Shown here piece by piece: positions 20,158 to 27,809 of a DNA stretch of 45,910 nt; position 1 is the first letter of the stretch; each line of letters opens with the position of its first letter. This DNA is from an uncultured Bacteroidales bacterium. Its GTDB lineage: Bacteria; Bacteroidota; Bacteroidia; Bacteroidales; Bacteroidaceae. The stretch lies in assembly GCA_902802815.1 (NCBI GenBank), contig CADCNQ010000022.1:1-45910 (forward strand), read 5' to 3'. The notes under the pieces are model-generated. The model saw only the letters and a list, made by a program, of their open reading frames with translations. It was not told where the DNA came from and searched no databases. Position numbers and translations under genes: made by a program.

Positions 20158-21104
20158 TATTGGGGCGACTGACGGTAGGCTGTGCTTTTACGCAAAATAA
20201 CATCTAGAGGACTCTGTGCATGCTGATAGGCAGAGAGTTCGTTCTGTCGTTGCGTGTTATGTTCAGCAAGACGCTGTATCTCCTTCTCGCGATAACGACG
20301 AAGCATCACACACACGGGTTCCAATAAAGGCATCACAACCCCATCCCACAAACTGTGTCCGTGAATGTACATATAACTCGTCTCCGGTGTCAGTCCCATT
20401 TGAAGAAGATTCTCCCTTACTTTCGGATAACCGCTCTTTGCCTCGGGAAAATTGTGCTGCAGCCAAGCGATACGACGATTCACCTGCTTGCGCACATGCT
20501 CCAAAGTCTGCTCCACATGATAAGGATTGACATCACGGAAAGACACTATCAACGACATATCCATCAGAGAGAAACGATTGTAATGATCGTTGCGATAGCA
20601 CCATACGAGCCACACTAGCAACGGCCAAATAATACGAGAGTATTCCTCCATAAACTGCACAGGATCCAGCAACTCATGGTCATTGAGCGTTGCCATCGTG
20701 CAAGCAGAATGTAAAGCCGGCGCCCAGCATTGCAGATTCTCGATAGCATATGCATAAGTATGCATCACATAATGAGATTCGCATAGCATACGACTCATGG
20801 CGGTGTGTCCCTGCAGAAGCCAATCCATATCCGCATCCACACAAGCTATCATCCATTGTCCGAGTCCCTTGCCAAGGTCATTCATAAGAGCCGTCTTTTT
20901 CCCTTTTCCAAGCGTAGTGCGAGACGGCAGCATCACCTCAAAATAAAACTTATCCGTCTCCCACTCATCAAGGACATTGCGCCAGAATGAAATATCCTCA
21001 TAACTCTCCACATAAGCAACAATACGCTTCCTTGTCCCCTTAGGACGGAGACGGTTGGCTGACGCGATATAGTCGCTGTTGAGGTTATCGGTGAGACGTT
21101 TCAC
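20100..21104 (-). CDS. DUF4435 protein, TOPRIM-like putative nuclease
   Basis: A 334-residue protein with the DUF4435 layout. Near the N-terminus an acidic motif, IVAYVESYEDISFW, places Glu33 and Asp36 where a TOPRIM fold has its catalytic Glu. Next comes CVDADMDWLL with Asp90, 92 and 94, matching the DxD metal site, then YAIENLQCWAP. DUF4435 is the domain of AriB, the effector of PARIS anti-phage systems. It starts six bases after the ATPase gene and is surely co-expressed with it. Its 3' end overlaps trkA by 58 bases on the opposite strand. Function here is inferred from domain pairing only. Confidence 0.75.
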   Translation of the reverse strand: MKRLTDNLNSDYIASANRLRPKGTRKRIVAYVESYEDISFWRNVLDEWETDKFYFEVMLPSRTTLGKGKKTALMNDLGKGLGQWMIACVDADMDWLLQGHTAMSRMLCESHYVMHTYAYAIENLQCWAPALHSACTMATLNDHELLDPVQFMEEYSRIIWPLLVWLVWCYRNDHYNRFSLMDMSLIVSFRDVNPYHVEQTLEHVRKQVNRRIAWLQHNFPEAKSGYPKVRENLLQMGLTPETSYMYIHGHSLWDGVVMPLLEPVCVMLRRYREKEIQRLAEHNTQRQNELSAYQHAQSPLDVILRKSTAYRQSPQYQWISADLRRLMTEVGEAK

Positions 21105-21110
21105 AGCAAA

Positions 21111-21782
21111 TCAGTTCACAATAATTTCCGATGCGTCTGTCACACAATCTGTCCATCCGTCCATTATTACTGCCGGCGAATGGGTCGTGAGAATCACCTG
21201 CACATTCGGATTTATCTGACGTATAAGGGAAATGAGGCGTTGCTGCCACTCTATGTGCAAGGAAATTTCGGGTTCGTCCATAAGAAGCACCCCCGGCTCC
21301 TTATTTTGAGAAAGTATCGTGAACAGGATGTATAGCATCTGTCGTTCACCATTGGAGAGCTGCTCTATAGTCAGTATTTCCCCTTCATGATTGAAACGCG
21401 GCTCTGCACTGTTGCGAACAATTGTCTTTCCGGTGGCTTCCAACAGAGAATCTATAATGTCAAGAAAAGCATTACTTTCGCTCTCATCCATTTCCTCTAT
21501 CACTTGAGCAGCCTTGAGAAGCAGTTCACGGGTAATGGCCTGAGGTTCGTATCCCCTCACAACATTGTAGCACACACTCTGGGCTTCTTTCGGTTTGTAT
21601 GTGATATGCACAGATTCCGTCTTCCCGGCAAGTCCTTCCTCCAGACGTCTTATGATGGTTGACTTGCCAACTCCGTTAACACCGCTGAGTACATTTACAT
21701 CCTCTCTCAGCGTCCACTCCACACGATGCTTACCACTCCAAAGAGCATCTATTACTACCTTCTCAATCCACTTGCCCTTCAT
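21111..21782 (-). CDS. compact ABC/AAA-type ATPase paired with DUF4435
   Basis: A 223-residue soluble ATPase. Walker A GVNGVGKST is at 34-42, an ABC-like signature LSNGERQ at 142-148, Walker B VLLMDEPEISLH at 165-176, and a TTHSP switch motif with His201. This is the motif set of the AAA_15/AAA_21 (OLD/RecF-like) group, not of transporter ATPases. Paired with DUF4435 it resembles AriA of PARIS, though it is small for that protein and seems to have only a short helical insert (residues 85-125). Its start overlaps the glycosyltransferase stop in an ATGA. Confidence 0.82.
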   Translation of the reverse strand: MKGKWIEKVVIDALWSGKHRVEWTLREDVNVLSGVNGVGKSTIIRRLEEGLAGKTESVHITYKPKEAQSVCYNVVRGYEPQAITRELLLKAAQVIEEMDESESNAFLDIIDSLLEATGKTIVRNSAEPRFNHEGEILTIEQLSNGERQMLYILFTILSQNKEPGVLLMDEPEISLHIEWQQRLISLIRQINPNVQVILTTHSPAVIMDGWTDCVTDASEIIVN

Positions 21783-22792
21783 TGTCTGTATAAATCAGAA
21801 TATTTTTTCTTCCTTTTAATATAATAAGCCCACAACAGGCTCTTAGGTCTAAGTGTAATGCTATTACCTAATGCACTTAGTCTTTGATCCTGATTGTATC
21901 CCCCGGACGCATCACGGCGCGCACGCCACACAGCACACGCGCTTTTGAATTGTCCCGTTAGAAGCATTTGTAATGAGGCTACAGCATCCAGCAGCAGACG
22001 CCATCTCATCACCCTGCGATAATCCGATTCCGGGAGATTCTTCCTCAAAAGCCATATGTTGTTACGGAAGTTGAGATACGTCTTTCGGGGATTGCCTTTC
22101 GGAAGCGTACCACCACCAAGATGATAAACAACACTTTGAGGGACACACACCACCTTCTTCCCGTTTCTCCACAAACGCCAACATAAATCTATTTCCTCTT
22201 GATGTGCAAAAAATGAGCCATCCAGACCGCCAACGCTCCAGAAATCTACACTACGCACAAGGAGTGCTGCTCCAGAGGCCCAATGAACCTCTGCAACAGT
22301 ATCATACTGGCCTTCATCCTTCTCCACCGTATTGAATATTCTACCACGACAATACGGATATCCAAGAGCGTCTATATAACCACCAGCTGCACCGGCATAC
22401 TCAAAATGTGTGGGATTCCATTGGCAGAGCAACTTAGGCTGGCACGCACCAACTTCAGGATGCTCATCCATGTAGTTCATCATTGCTGTAAGCCATCCCG
22501 ACTTCACTTCCACATCACTGTTTAGCAAAAGATAATAGGTATAGTCCCTCAAACGACTTAAAGCCTGATTATAACCTTCTGCAAAACCGTAATTATTACC
22601 TAACTCAATAACCTTTGCATCAGGAAAGTTTGTTCGCAACAATTCAACACTTCCATCCGTGCTGCCGTTATCTGCCACATAGATATCTGCACCGTCAGAA
22701 TTCCGCAAAATAGAAGGCAGGAAACGCTCCAGCATCTCCTGCCCATTCCAATTCAATATGACAATGGCCAAAGCCGCCATGTCAGAAATCAT
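21779..22792 (-). CDS. GT2-family glycosyltransferase
   Basis: A 337-residue family 2 glycosyltransferase. The nucleotide-sugar domain starts LAIVILNWNGQEML, with VADNGSTDGS, NNYGFAEGYN and the metal-binding LLNSDVE; WASGAALLVR, DGSFFAHQEEIDLCWR (the catalytic-base region) and a basic C-terminal part follow. This subtype often builds cell-surface polysaccharide such as rhamnosyl-containing chains; the sugar is unknown. I chose the ATG at 22792, which overlaps the upstream TAA (TAATG). The ATG at 22780 (MAALAIVIL) is an equally good protein start; a longer frame to 22837 is unlikely. Confidence 0.85.
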   Translation of the reverse strand: MISDMAALAIVILNWNGQEMLERFLPSILRNSDGADIYVADNGSTDGSVELLRTNFPDAKVIELGNNYGFAEGYNQALSRLRDYTYYLLLNSDVEVKSGWLTAMMNYMDEHPEVGACQPKLLCQWNPTHFEYAGAAGGYIDALGYPYCRGRIFNTVEKDEGQYDTVAEVHWASGAALLVRSVDFWSVGGLDGSFFAHQEEIDLCWRLWRNGKKVVCVPQSVVYHLGGGTLPKGNPRKTYLNFRNNIWLLRKNLPESDYRRVMRWRLLLDAVASLQMLLTGQFKSACAVWRARRDASGGYNQDQRLSALGNSITLRPKSLLWAYYIKRKKKYSDLYRQ

Positions 22793-23541
22793 TAAAATAC
22801 AACACCTACACCGGCGATGATACCCTGCTGAGCACAAGACAAATCACCATGAGCGGTATCTTCTCCCTTGTAGATAGAACTGTTGTAGAAGTATGACAAC
22901 TTGAGGTTTAGCATTTTATATCCGAAATTAACACCAACCTCACCACATGCCTGGAAACGACGATACTTTGATGAGAACTCCTCACCATTGTATGTATAAC
23001 TTTCTGTGTCAAATAGATTATTTGTCTCAAACTTTTCTCCACGTACAGACTTCATATAAGCCAGTCTCATCATTGCATTGGCACGGAACTTGGCACCGAT
23101 GAACGGAGATACATGAAAACCGTTTTCAAACTTGAAACGATATGTCAGGAAAACAGGCACCTCAAAAGACAACATACGAACCGTCACGTCACACTTGTCT
23201 TCGCCCAGAGCATTCAAAGGATTACTCTCCTCATTGTCTATGCTACTATATACCAAAGAAGCTCCAACCTCAAGGAACAAAGGCACAGACTTCGTCAGTC
23301 TTATACCTCTCAGATAAGTGGCATCAAATCCCCAGAACAAATCTTTATCGCTCGTTACAGGAGCTGTCTTCTCAAACAGACTGCCGCCCATACCTGTTGC
23401 ACTACCTGTCCACCATGTACCATTGTAGTCAAGTTGGAAACGGTTGTAACCCTTCTCTGTGTCTTCAATCAGTTTTGCGTTAACTGCCGTACACATGCAA
23501 AAAAGCATAACAGGCAGCATCCATTTAATTTTTCTAAACAT
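22792..23541 (-). CDS. outer-membrane beta-barrel protein, porin-like
   Basis: A 249-residue exported protein. Residues 1-22 (MFRKIKWMLPVMLFCMCTAVNA) are a clear signal peptide. The rest alternates hydrophobic and polar residues (FLEVGASLVYSS, SFEVPVFLTYRFKF, GFHVSPFIGAKF, EVGVNFGYKMLNLKLSYFY) and ends in GIIAGVGVVF with a C-terminal Phe, as expected for a small eight-strand outer-membrane barrel. The substrate or role is unknown. The frame extends to 23598 but that would hide the signal peptide. It has its own promoter and heads the operon with the glycosyltransferase, the ATPase and DUF4435. Confidence 0.82.
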   Translation of the reverse strand: MFRKIKWMLPVMLFCMCTAVNAKLIEDTEKGYNRFQLDYNGTWWTGSATGMGGSLFEKTAPVTSDKDLFWGFDATYLRGIRLTKSVPLFLEVGASLVYSSIDNEESNPLNALGEDKCDVTVRMLSFEVPVFLTYRFKFENGFHVSPFIGAKFRANAMMRLAYMKSVRGEKFETNNLFDTESYTYNGEEFSSKYRRFQACGEVGVNFGYKMLNLKLSYFYNSSIYKGEDTAHGDLSCAQQGIIAGVGVVF

Positions 23542-23586
23542 GGTATTGATATGATAATTTTTGTTAATATACATACATTTCAAATG

Positions 23587-23594
23587 CAAAAATA
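23587..23594 (-). promoter_or_regulatory. -7 promoter element for the barrel-GT2-ATPase-DUF4435 operon
   Basis: TATTTTTG on the minus strand, 45 bases before the ATG at 23541, followed by GC as in strong Bacteroidetes promoters. No clear -33 element. Confidence 0.55.
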
Positions 23595-23625
23595 GCAAAA
23601 AAAACTTATTTCTACACCCATGATA

Positions 23626-24534
23626 TCAAAAAAAGTTCAAAATATCAATGTTTTTTTGTGTTTTATTACACCAAATTGACACATGCCCCATAGTCATACG
23701 CCAATTAATCTCAACACACGGGTTTATTCTTCCTCTACCATCGACAAGCATATCAATTCCCATTGGTCCATAATATCCGAATGCTCTTATATCCGGAGAC
23801 ATCAGACGATTTCTCCACCAATCTACAAGTGTATTCAAATTCTTTTCTTCAACCTTTGTCAACAACAGTTGTTTTCTTTCAGATTCGGAACGACAGTCTT
23901 GCCCAAGAAAACGTCCTGTGGCTGCAGTATTGAAAATGGACAAACCCTCATAAACCGCCGTTCCGTCCTTGTTTATGAAAAACTCCAGGGCAAAATCGAG
24001 TTCCTTATCCATCCAATATTCACACACGACAGCCCCATCACGTGCCACAGCGTTTTCCATCCATGCTCTGGCATTATTACCGTCTGTCATCATCAGTCCC
24101 TTGCCGCTACTGCTCCATAACATTTTCATCACGCTACGCCCATGCTTTTTTACGAACAATTCTATCTGTTCCCAAGTTTGACACACAGCAACATAAAGTT
24201 TAAGTTCTCGTTGAATTTTGGCGGAAAAACACCTGGAAGACAGAGTTTTAATATTGTCTATCCACTCGTCAGACGGCATTACTTCTCTTCTGACACCAGC
24301 TTTCCACAACTCATGTACAATAGCCTTTGACCAGCCCCAGGGACACACCTCCGTAATATCATAGTCACGGAGACTTTCTATACCGTCCCAAACAACATCA
24401 TTTTCCCCAGCCCATATCTTTGGCAAAGCCCAATTATCTTCACGAAATTTGCGAATTGGTGCAGGTGGAACATATCCTGCAGACCCGTTAGCCAGGGCCA
24501 TATCGTTTTCCGGATTGAAAACGTACAGTCGCAT
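23626..24534 (-). CDS. conserved protein of unknown function, possibly ATP-grasp
   Basis: A 302-residue soluble protein starting MRLYVFNPENDMALANGSAGYVPP. I do not know a named function. The middle part (SVMKMLWSSSGKGLMMTD, then AVVCEYWMDKELDFALEFFI) and the late PCVEINWRMTMGHV look like the ATP-binding and metal-binding strands of an ATP-grasp ligase, but the match is by eye and loose. The start is the ATG at 24534; an adjoining TTG at 24537 would add one residue. It follows the small lipoprotein gene by 23 bases and is probably co-transcribed with it. Confidence 0.75.
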   Translation of the reverse strand: MRLYVFNPENDMALANGSAGYVPPAPIRKFREDNWALPKIWAGENDVVWDGIESLRDYDITEVCPWGWSKAIVHELWKAGVRREVMPSDEWIDNIKTLSSRCFSAKIQRELKLYVAVCQTWEQIELFVKKHGRSVMKMLWSSSGKGLMMTDGNNARAWMENAVARDGAVVCEYWMDKELDFALEFFINKDGTAVYEGLSIFNTAATGRFLGQDCRSESERKQLLLTKVEEKNLNTLVDWWRNRLMSPDIRAFGYYGPMGIDMLVDGRGRINPCVEINWRMTMGHVSIWCNKTQKNIDILNFF

Positions 24535-24557
24535 CAACAGATTTCAATGCTCAGTAT

Positions 24558-24848
24558 TTACTTTGCCTCATTGACAGTTACAGCTGCCAGAGCCCCATCC
24601 CGTTCGCATATTGTCACAACGACGGTCTTGCCTACAACTAAATCCGTATTGCAAACCGTACTGTCGTCCATAACAAGACACAGAGTGTCATCTCCGTTAA
24701 CAAGCATCAGATTGTGCATGGAGGTACCGTCACCAATTGTTGCTTTCACAACTTCCGGTTCAGCCTTCCCGCTATCATTCGTCTCTGCATCCTTACAACC
24801 CGTCATCAGTAATAACACAAAACCGAACAGGAACATCACGTTTTTCAT
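24558..24848 (-). CDS. small lipoprotein
   Basis: A 96-residue protein with a lipoprotein signal peptide (hydrophobic MFLFGFVLLLMTG followed by Cys18 in the lipobox LMTGC, then KDAE). The mature ~79 residues look like a small beta-rich domain with a glycine/aspartate-rich middle (VNGDDTLCLVMDDSTVC) and no recognised family. Two further cysteines might form a disulfide. Promoter immediately upstream; first gene of a two-gene unit. Confidence 0.75.
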   Translation of the reverse strand: MKNVMFLFGFVLLLMTGCKDAETNDSGKAEPEVVKATIGDGTSMHNLMLVNGDDTLCLVMDDSTVCNTDLVVGKTVVVTICERDGALAAVTVNEAK

Positions 24849-24882
24849 AGTTAATACTTACTTTTTATTACACATGTGGTTA

Positions 24883-24890
24883 CAAAGATA
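24883..24890 (-). promoter_or_regulatory. -7 promoter element for the small lipoprotein operon
   Basis: TATCTTTG on the minus strand, a match to TAnnTTTG, 34 bases upstream of the ATG at 24848. It diverges from the promoter at 24955. Confidence 0.6.
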
Positions 24891-24954
24891 CAACATTATT
24901 CACAAAATATTAAAGAAAAAAGCAACACTCCACACACTTCTCCTTCTTTTTTTA

Positions 24955-24962
24955 TATTTTTG
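24955..24962 (+). promoter_or_regulatory. -7 promoter element giving a nearly leaderless transcript
   Basis: TATTTTTG followed by C, only nine bases before the ATG at 24972. The expected start site is within a few bases of the start codon, so the mRNA should have almost no 5' leader. Confidence 0.55.
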
Positions 24963-24971
24963 CATACAGAT

Positions 24972-25769
24972 ATGGAACTTCAAACGCTTATAGATATTGT
25001 AAAAGAGGTTTCAGGCCTCATGGTAAAATCGTCTTCTGATTTTGATATTATGGAGAAAGACGGCGCAGCAAACATTGTGACTTCTTCCGATATTGCTGTG
25101 CAAAAAGCCCTGATTTCACGTTTGTCTGCCCTAATGCCGGAATCACAGTTCCTTTGTGAAGAGGAGGATGTTGTCTGCCATGAAGGGAAATCATCGGGAA
25201 CATCTGCTGTATGGATTATCGATCCCATTGACGGAACTGCAAATTATGCACGCGGCATACGGGAATGCGCCATTTCCGTGGGACTACGACAAAACGGACA
25301 AATGGAACTGGGTGTTGTGTATCTGCCCCGCACAGATGAGTGTTTCTCAGCACAGAGAGGCAAAGGAGCGTGGCTCAACGGCTCCCCCATTCATGTCTCG
25401 TCTCGCAACTTTGCAAACAGTATAATGTGTACGGCTATGTGCGTGTATCATAAGGAAAATGCAAAAGTATGCTCCGATATCATTATGGAAACGTATATGC
25501 AATCAAACGACGTACGACGTTTCGGAGCAGCTGCACCCGAACTGTGTTACCTCGCTAACGGCAACATAGAACTTTACTTCGAATATTGTCTTTCCCCATG
25601 GGATTATGCAGCATCTCTTTTAATATTGTCCGAAGCCGGCGGATATATCTCCGACCTGCAGGGCAGACCTCTTGACCCTACCAAGCCATCAGGAGTATTA
25701 GCTGCAAACACAAAAGAAAACCTTGCACGTCTTGTGGAGATAGTAAGCCATAACATCAAGGCTTCCTGA
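24972..25769 (+). CDS. inositol-monophosphatase-family phosphatase
   Basis: A 265-residue protein of the lithium-sensitive phosphatase superfamily (SuhB/CysQ-like). The first metal-binding acidic group is CEEEDVV near residue 62, the signature WIIDPIDGTANYARG is at 81-95 with both catalytic Asp residues, and the third metal ligand lies in SPWDYAAS near residue 212. It removes phosphate from inositol phosphate or a similar small molecule; the substrate is not clear. A frame from 24876 exists but crosses the promoter, so the ATG at 24972 is used. Its last 166 bases are also read on the other strand by the flavoprotein frame. Confidence 0.9.
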   Translation: MELQTLIDIVKEVSGLMVKSSSDFDIMEKDGAANIVTSSDIAVQKALISRLSALMPESQFLCEEEDVVCHEGKSSGTSAVWIIDPIDGTANYARGIRECAISVGLRQNGQMELGVVYLPRTDECFSAQRGKGAWLNGSPIHVSSRNFANSIMCTAMCVYHKENAKVCSDIIMETYMQSNDVRRFGAAAPELCYLANGNIELYFEYCLSPWDYAASLLILSEAGGYISDLQGRPLDPTKPSGVLAANTKENLARLVEIVSHNIKAS

Positions 25770-26935
25770 CATATCGATTTTGCTACAGTATAACCCGTAG
25801 TCCACGCTGCCTGGAAATTAAAGCCTCCGGTGATGCCGTCTATGTCAAGCACTTCTCCTGCAAAATACAAATGACGGACGTGTTTACTCTCAAGTGTAGA
25901 AGGATTAACAGAAGTTAATGACACACCTCCGCAGGTAACAAATTCATCCTTGAATTTTGCACGTCCGGAGATTTGATACACATCATTTGTAAGGGTATTC
26001 ACCAGTCGGTTTATTTCCTTTTTATTCAATTCCGCCCAGCGCTTTTGAAAATCTTTTCCCAAAGCTCTTTCTGCAACAAACTGCCACAGACGGTTAGAAA
26101 AACCATTTATACCATAAGACAACACCTGTTTCTTCCCGTTCGTCTCCATCGTCTCGTCTATAATCCTTCTCACATCCGATTCCTGCTGCACCAGCCAGTT
26201 GACACTTAAAGGACAGAAATAACCGTTCTCCGACAGAAACCTTGCTGCATGACTCGACAGTTTCAATATCGCGGGGCCACTCACTCCCCAATGTGTAATG
26301 AGCATCGGCCCCTCGGAATAATACTTTGTGCCGGAAATGTGTACTGCCACATCCTTCACCAATCCCATCAATGAATGCATACGGTCGTCATTAATGGCAA
26401 ACGTGAACAGAGACGGTACGGGAGATACTATTTCATGACCAAGTTCCATGAGCCATCGCAGTCCCTGGCCGCTCGGTGAACCACCGGTTGTAACCACAAT
26501 AAAATCATAGTCTCTGACATCATCCAAAGACTCCACTTTATGTCCCATCCGTACATCTACGCCAAAACGTTTCGCATACGTCTGAAAGCAATCGATAACG
26601 ACTCCGGAGTCATGAGCTGCAGGGAAAACGCAATTATCGTCCTGAGTTACAAGTCGGACGCCATGTCTTTCGAACCATGAATAGGCATCATTATAATCAA
26701 ACACATGAAACAATCTTTTCATTAAACGATGCCCACGGGGATATACCTCAGAGAGGTCTTTCACCCCATCAAAGGAATTGCTACAATTACAACGTCCCCC
26801 TCCGGAGATTGCAACTTTCGACAATACTTTCCTGCTGCGTTCAAAGATTACCACATCCATCTCCGGCAGCATCTCCTTTATGTTAACAGCACAGAAAAAG
26901 CCTGCCGCACCACCTCCAATAATAGCCGTTTTCAT
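25604..26935 (-). CDS. HI0933/BaiN-type FAD-dependent oxidoreductase with an odd C-terminal extension
   Basis: A 443-residue flavoprotein of the HI0933-like group. The FAD-binding start is MKTAIIGGGAAGFFCA, followed by SKVAISGGGRCNCSN, VVTTGGSPSGQG and the C-terminal FAD motif FAGEVLDIDGITGGFNFQAAW. Related proteins normally stop shortly after the TTGYTVAKSI stretch (about 10-15 residues after that motif). Here the frame runs on for some 54 residues, antisense to the phosphatase gene, with a basic, low-similarity tail. The start is the ATG at 26935; a TTG at 26944 is the other candidate. The reaction of this family is poorly defined; flavin-dependent reduction of unsaturated substrates is one reported role. 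Confidence 0.88.
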   Translation of the reverse strand: MKTAIIGGGAAGFFCAVNIKEMLPEMDVVIFERSRKVLSKVAISGGGRCNCSNSFDGVKDLSEVYPRGHRLMKRLFHVFDYNDAYSWFERHGVRLVTQDDNCVFPAAHDSGVVIDCFQTYAKRFGVDVRMGHKVESLDDVRDYDFIVVTTGGSPSGQGLRWLMELGHEIVSPVPSLFTFAINDDRMHSLMGLVKDVAVHISGTKYYSEGPMLITHWGVSGPAILKLSSHAARFLSENGYFCPLSVNWLVQQESDVRRIIDETMETNGKKQVLSYGINGFSNRLWQFVAERALGKDFQKRWAELNKKEINRLVNTLTNDVYQISGRAKFKDEFVTCGGVSLTSVNPSTLESKHVRHLYFAGEVLDIDGITGGFNFQAAWTTGYTVAKSICQEALMLWLTISTRRARFSFVFAANTPDGLVGSRGLPCRSEIYPPASDNIKRDAA

Positions 26936-26969
26936 ATATGGCAATCTACTAACTCCTATTTACACAGTG

Positions 26970-26999
26970 ACAAAAATAGCCTTCTCGACGAAGGCTATT
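26970..26999 (-). terminator. intrinsic terminator of the thrS-tRNA-Ser operon
   Basis: A perfect 10-bp stem (26975-26984 with 26990-26999) with a 5-base loop, followed on the minus strand by TTTTT. It lies 18 bases beyond the tRNA gene. On the plus strand the hairpin is also followed by CTTTTT. The minus-strand T run, with the preceding TA, reads TATTTTTG (26971-26978), so the terminator tail may double as the -7 element of the flavoprotein gene. Confidence 0.8.
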
Positions 27000-27016
27000 C
27001 TTTTTCATTGTCTTTG

Positions 27017-27103
27017 CGGAGAGACAGGGATTCGAACCCTGGGTGCCCGTAAGAGCACGCCGCATTTCGAGTGCGGTACATTCGACCACTCTGCCATCTC
27101 TCC
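27017..27103 (-). tRNA. tRNA-Ser (anticodon CGA)
   Basis: An 87-base class II tRNA. The 7-bp acceptor stem pairs GGAGAGA (27103-27097) with TCTCTCC (27024-27018), discriminator G. The anticodon stem CCGCA/TGCGG closes the loop CTCGAAA with anticodon CGA, reading UCG. A long variable arm and the T loop GGTTCGAATCC are present. The 3' CCA is not encoded. It is the last unit of the ribosomal-protein operon, after rplT. Confidence 0.95.
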
Positions 27104-27111
27104 TTTTCAAG

Positions 27112-27140
27112 TATCCCCCGCTGTAGAAAAGCGAGGGATA
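27112..27140 (-). other. hairpin between rplT and tRNA-Ser
   Basis: An 11-bp stem (27112-27122 with 27130-27140), perfect on the minus-strand RNA if one G-U wobble is allowed, with a 7-base loop. No T run follows, so it is more likely a processing or 3'-end-protecting structure than a terminator. Confidence 0.5.
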
Positions 27141-27152
27141 ACTGAAAATTCC

Positions 27153-27500
27153 TTACTTGCTAGCTTGTTTAACGATGGCCTTGAAAGCCTCAGGATTGTT
27201 AACAGCGAGGTCGGCGAGAACCTTGCGGTTAATCTCAATACCGGCCTTGTGCAACAGACCCATCAACTGGCTGTAGCTCAAACCTTCCAAACGAGCTGCG
27301 GCATTAATACGCTGAATCCAAAGAGCACGGAAGTTGCGCTTTTTGTTACGACGGTCACGAAATGCATAAGTCAGACCCTTCTCCCAAGTATTCTTGGCAA
27401 CGGTCCATACATTCTTGCGGGCACCAAAGTAACCTCTGGTCAAACCCAATATCTTCTTTCTCTTAGCACGTGAAGCTACGTGATTTACTGATCTAGGCAT
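27153..27500 (-). CDS. rplT: 50S ribosomal protein L20
   Basis: A 115-residue basic protein, the usual length for L20, starting [18 protein letters not shown] with [14 protein letters not shown] and [11 protein letters not shown] as recognisable family segments. It binds 23S rRNA early in large-subunit assembly. In other bacteria L20 also represses the infC-rpmI-rplT mRNA; no obvious mimic structure is seen in the 42-base gap after rpmI. Order thrS-infC-rpmI-rplT is conserved. Confidence 0.97.
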   Translation of the reverse strand: MPRSVNHVASRAKRKKILGLTRGYFGARKNVWTVAKNTWEKGLTYAFRDRRNKKRNFRALWIQRINAAARLEGLSYSQLMGLLHKAGIEINRKVLADLAVNNPEAFKAIVKQASK

Positions 27501-27542
27501 AGTAGTTCTGTAAAATTAAAAGTGAATAAATTGGGTTCTTCC

Positions 27543-27740
27543 TTAACGCATACACAGAAGGTCACGAACCTGTTTCATGTTCTCTGTCACAACGATGTCC
27601 GTGTGGTCAAGGTTGCGCTTCTGTTTCTTGGTCTTCTTTGTCAAGATGTGGCTGTGGAAAGCGTGACGACGCTTTACCTTGCCTGTTCCAGTCAGCGTAA
27701 AACGCTTCTTAGCACCGGAATTAGTTTTAACTTTTGGCAT
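27543..27740 (-). CDS. rpmI: 50S ribosomal protein L35
   Basis: A 65-residue basic protein, full length for L35, starting [14 protein letters not shown] with the family signature [18 protein letters not shown]. It lies between infC and rplT as usual. The 69-base gap from infC is A/T-rich and holds no clear structure. Confidence 0.97.
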   Translation of the reverse strand: MPKVKTNSGAKKRFTLTGTGKVKRRHAFHSHILTKKTKKQKRNLDHTDIVVTENMKQVRDLLCMR

Positions 27741-27809
27741 TTTTTTATTATTTATTAATTAATATTTGGTGGCCGGCATCCAAAAAGCGCAGCTCACCGT
27801 TCACTTTAT

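Noticed and set aside
20100..21782. Calling the ATPase-DUF4435 pair a true PARIS system
   Set aside because: Only the domain pairing fits; the ATPase is short and the context is not a defence island, so it is reported as similar, not as PARIS.
27741..27809. L20-responsive regulatory RNA between infC and rpmI
   Set aside because: The gap is 69 bases of A/T-rich sequence without a stable fold resembling known L20 leaders.
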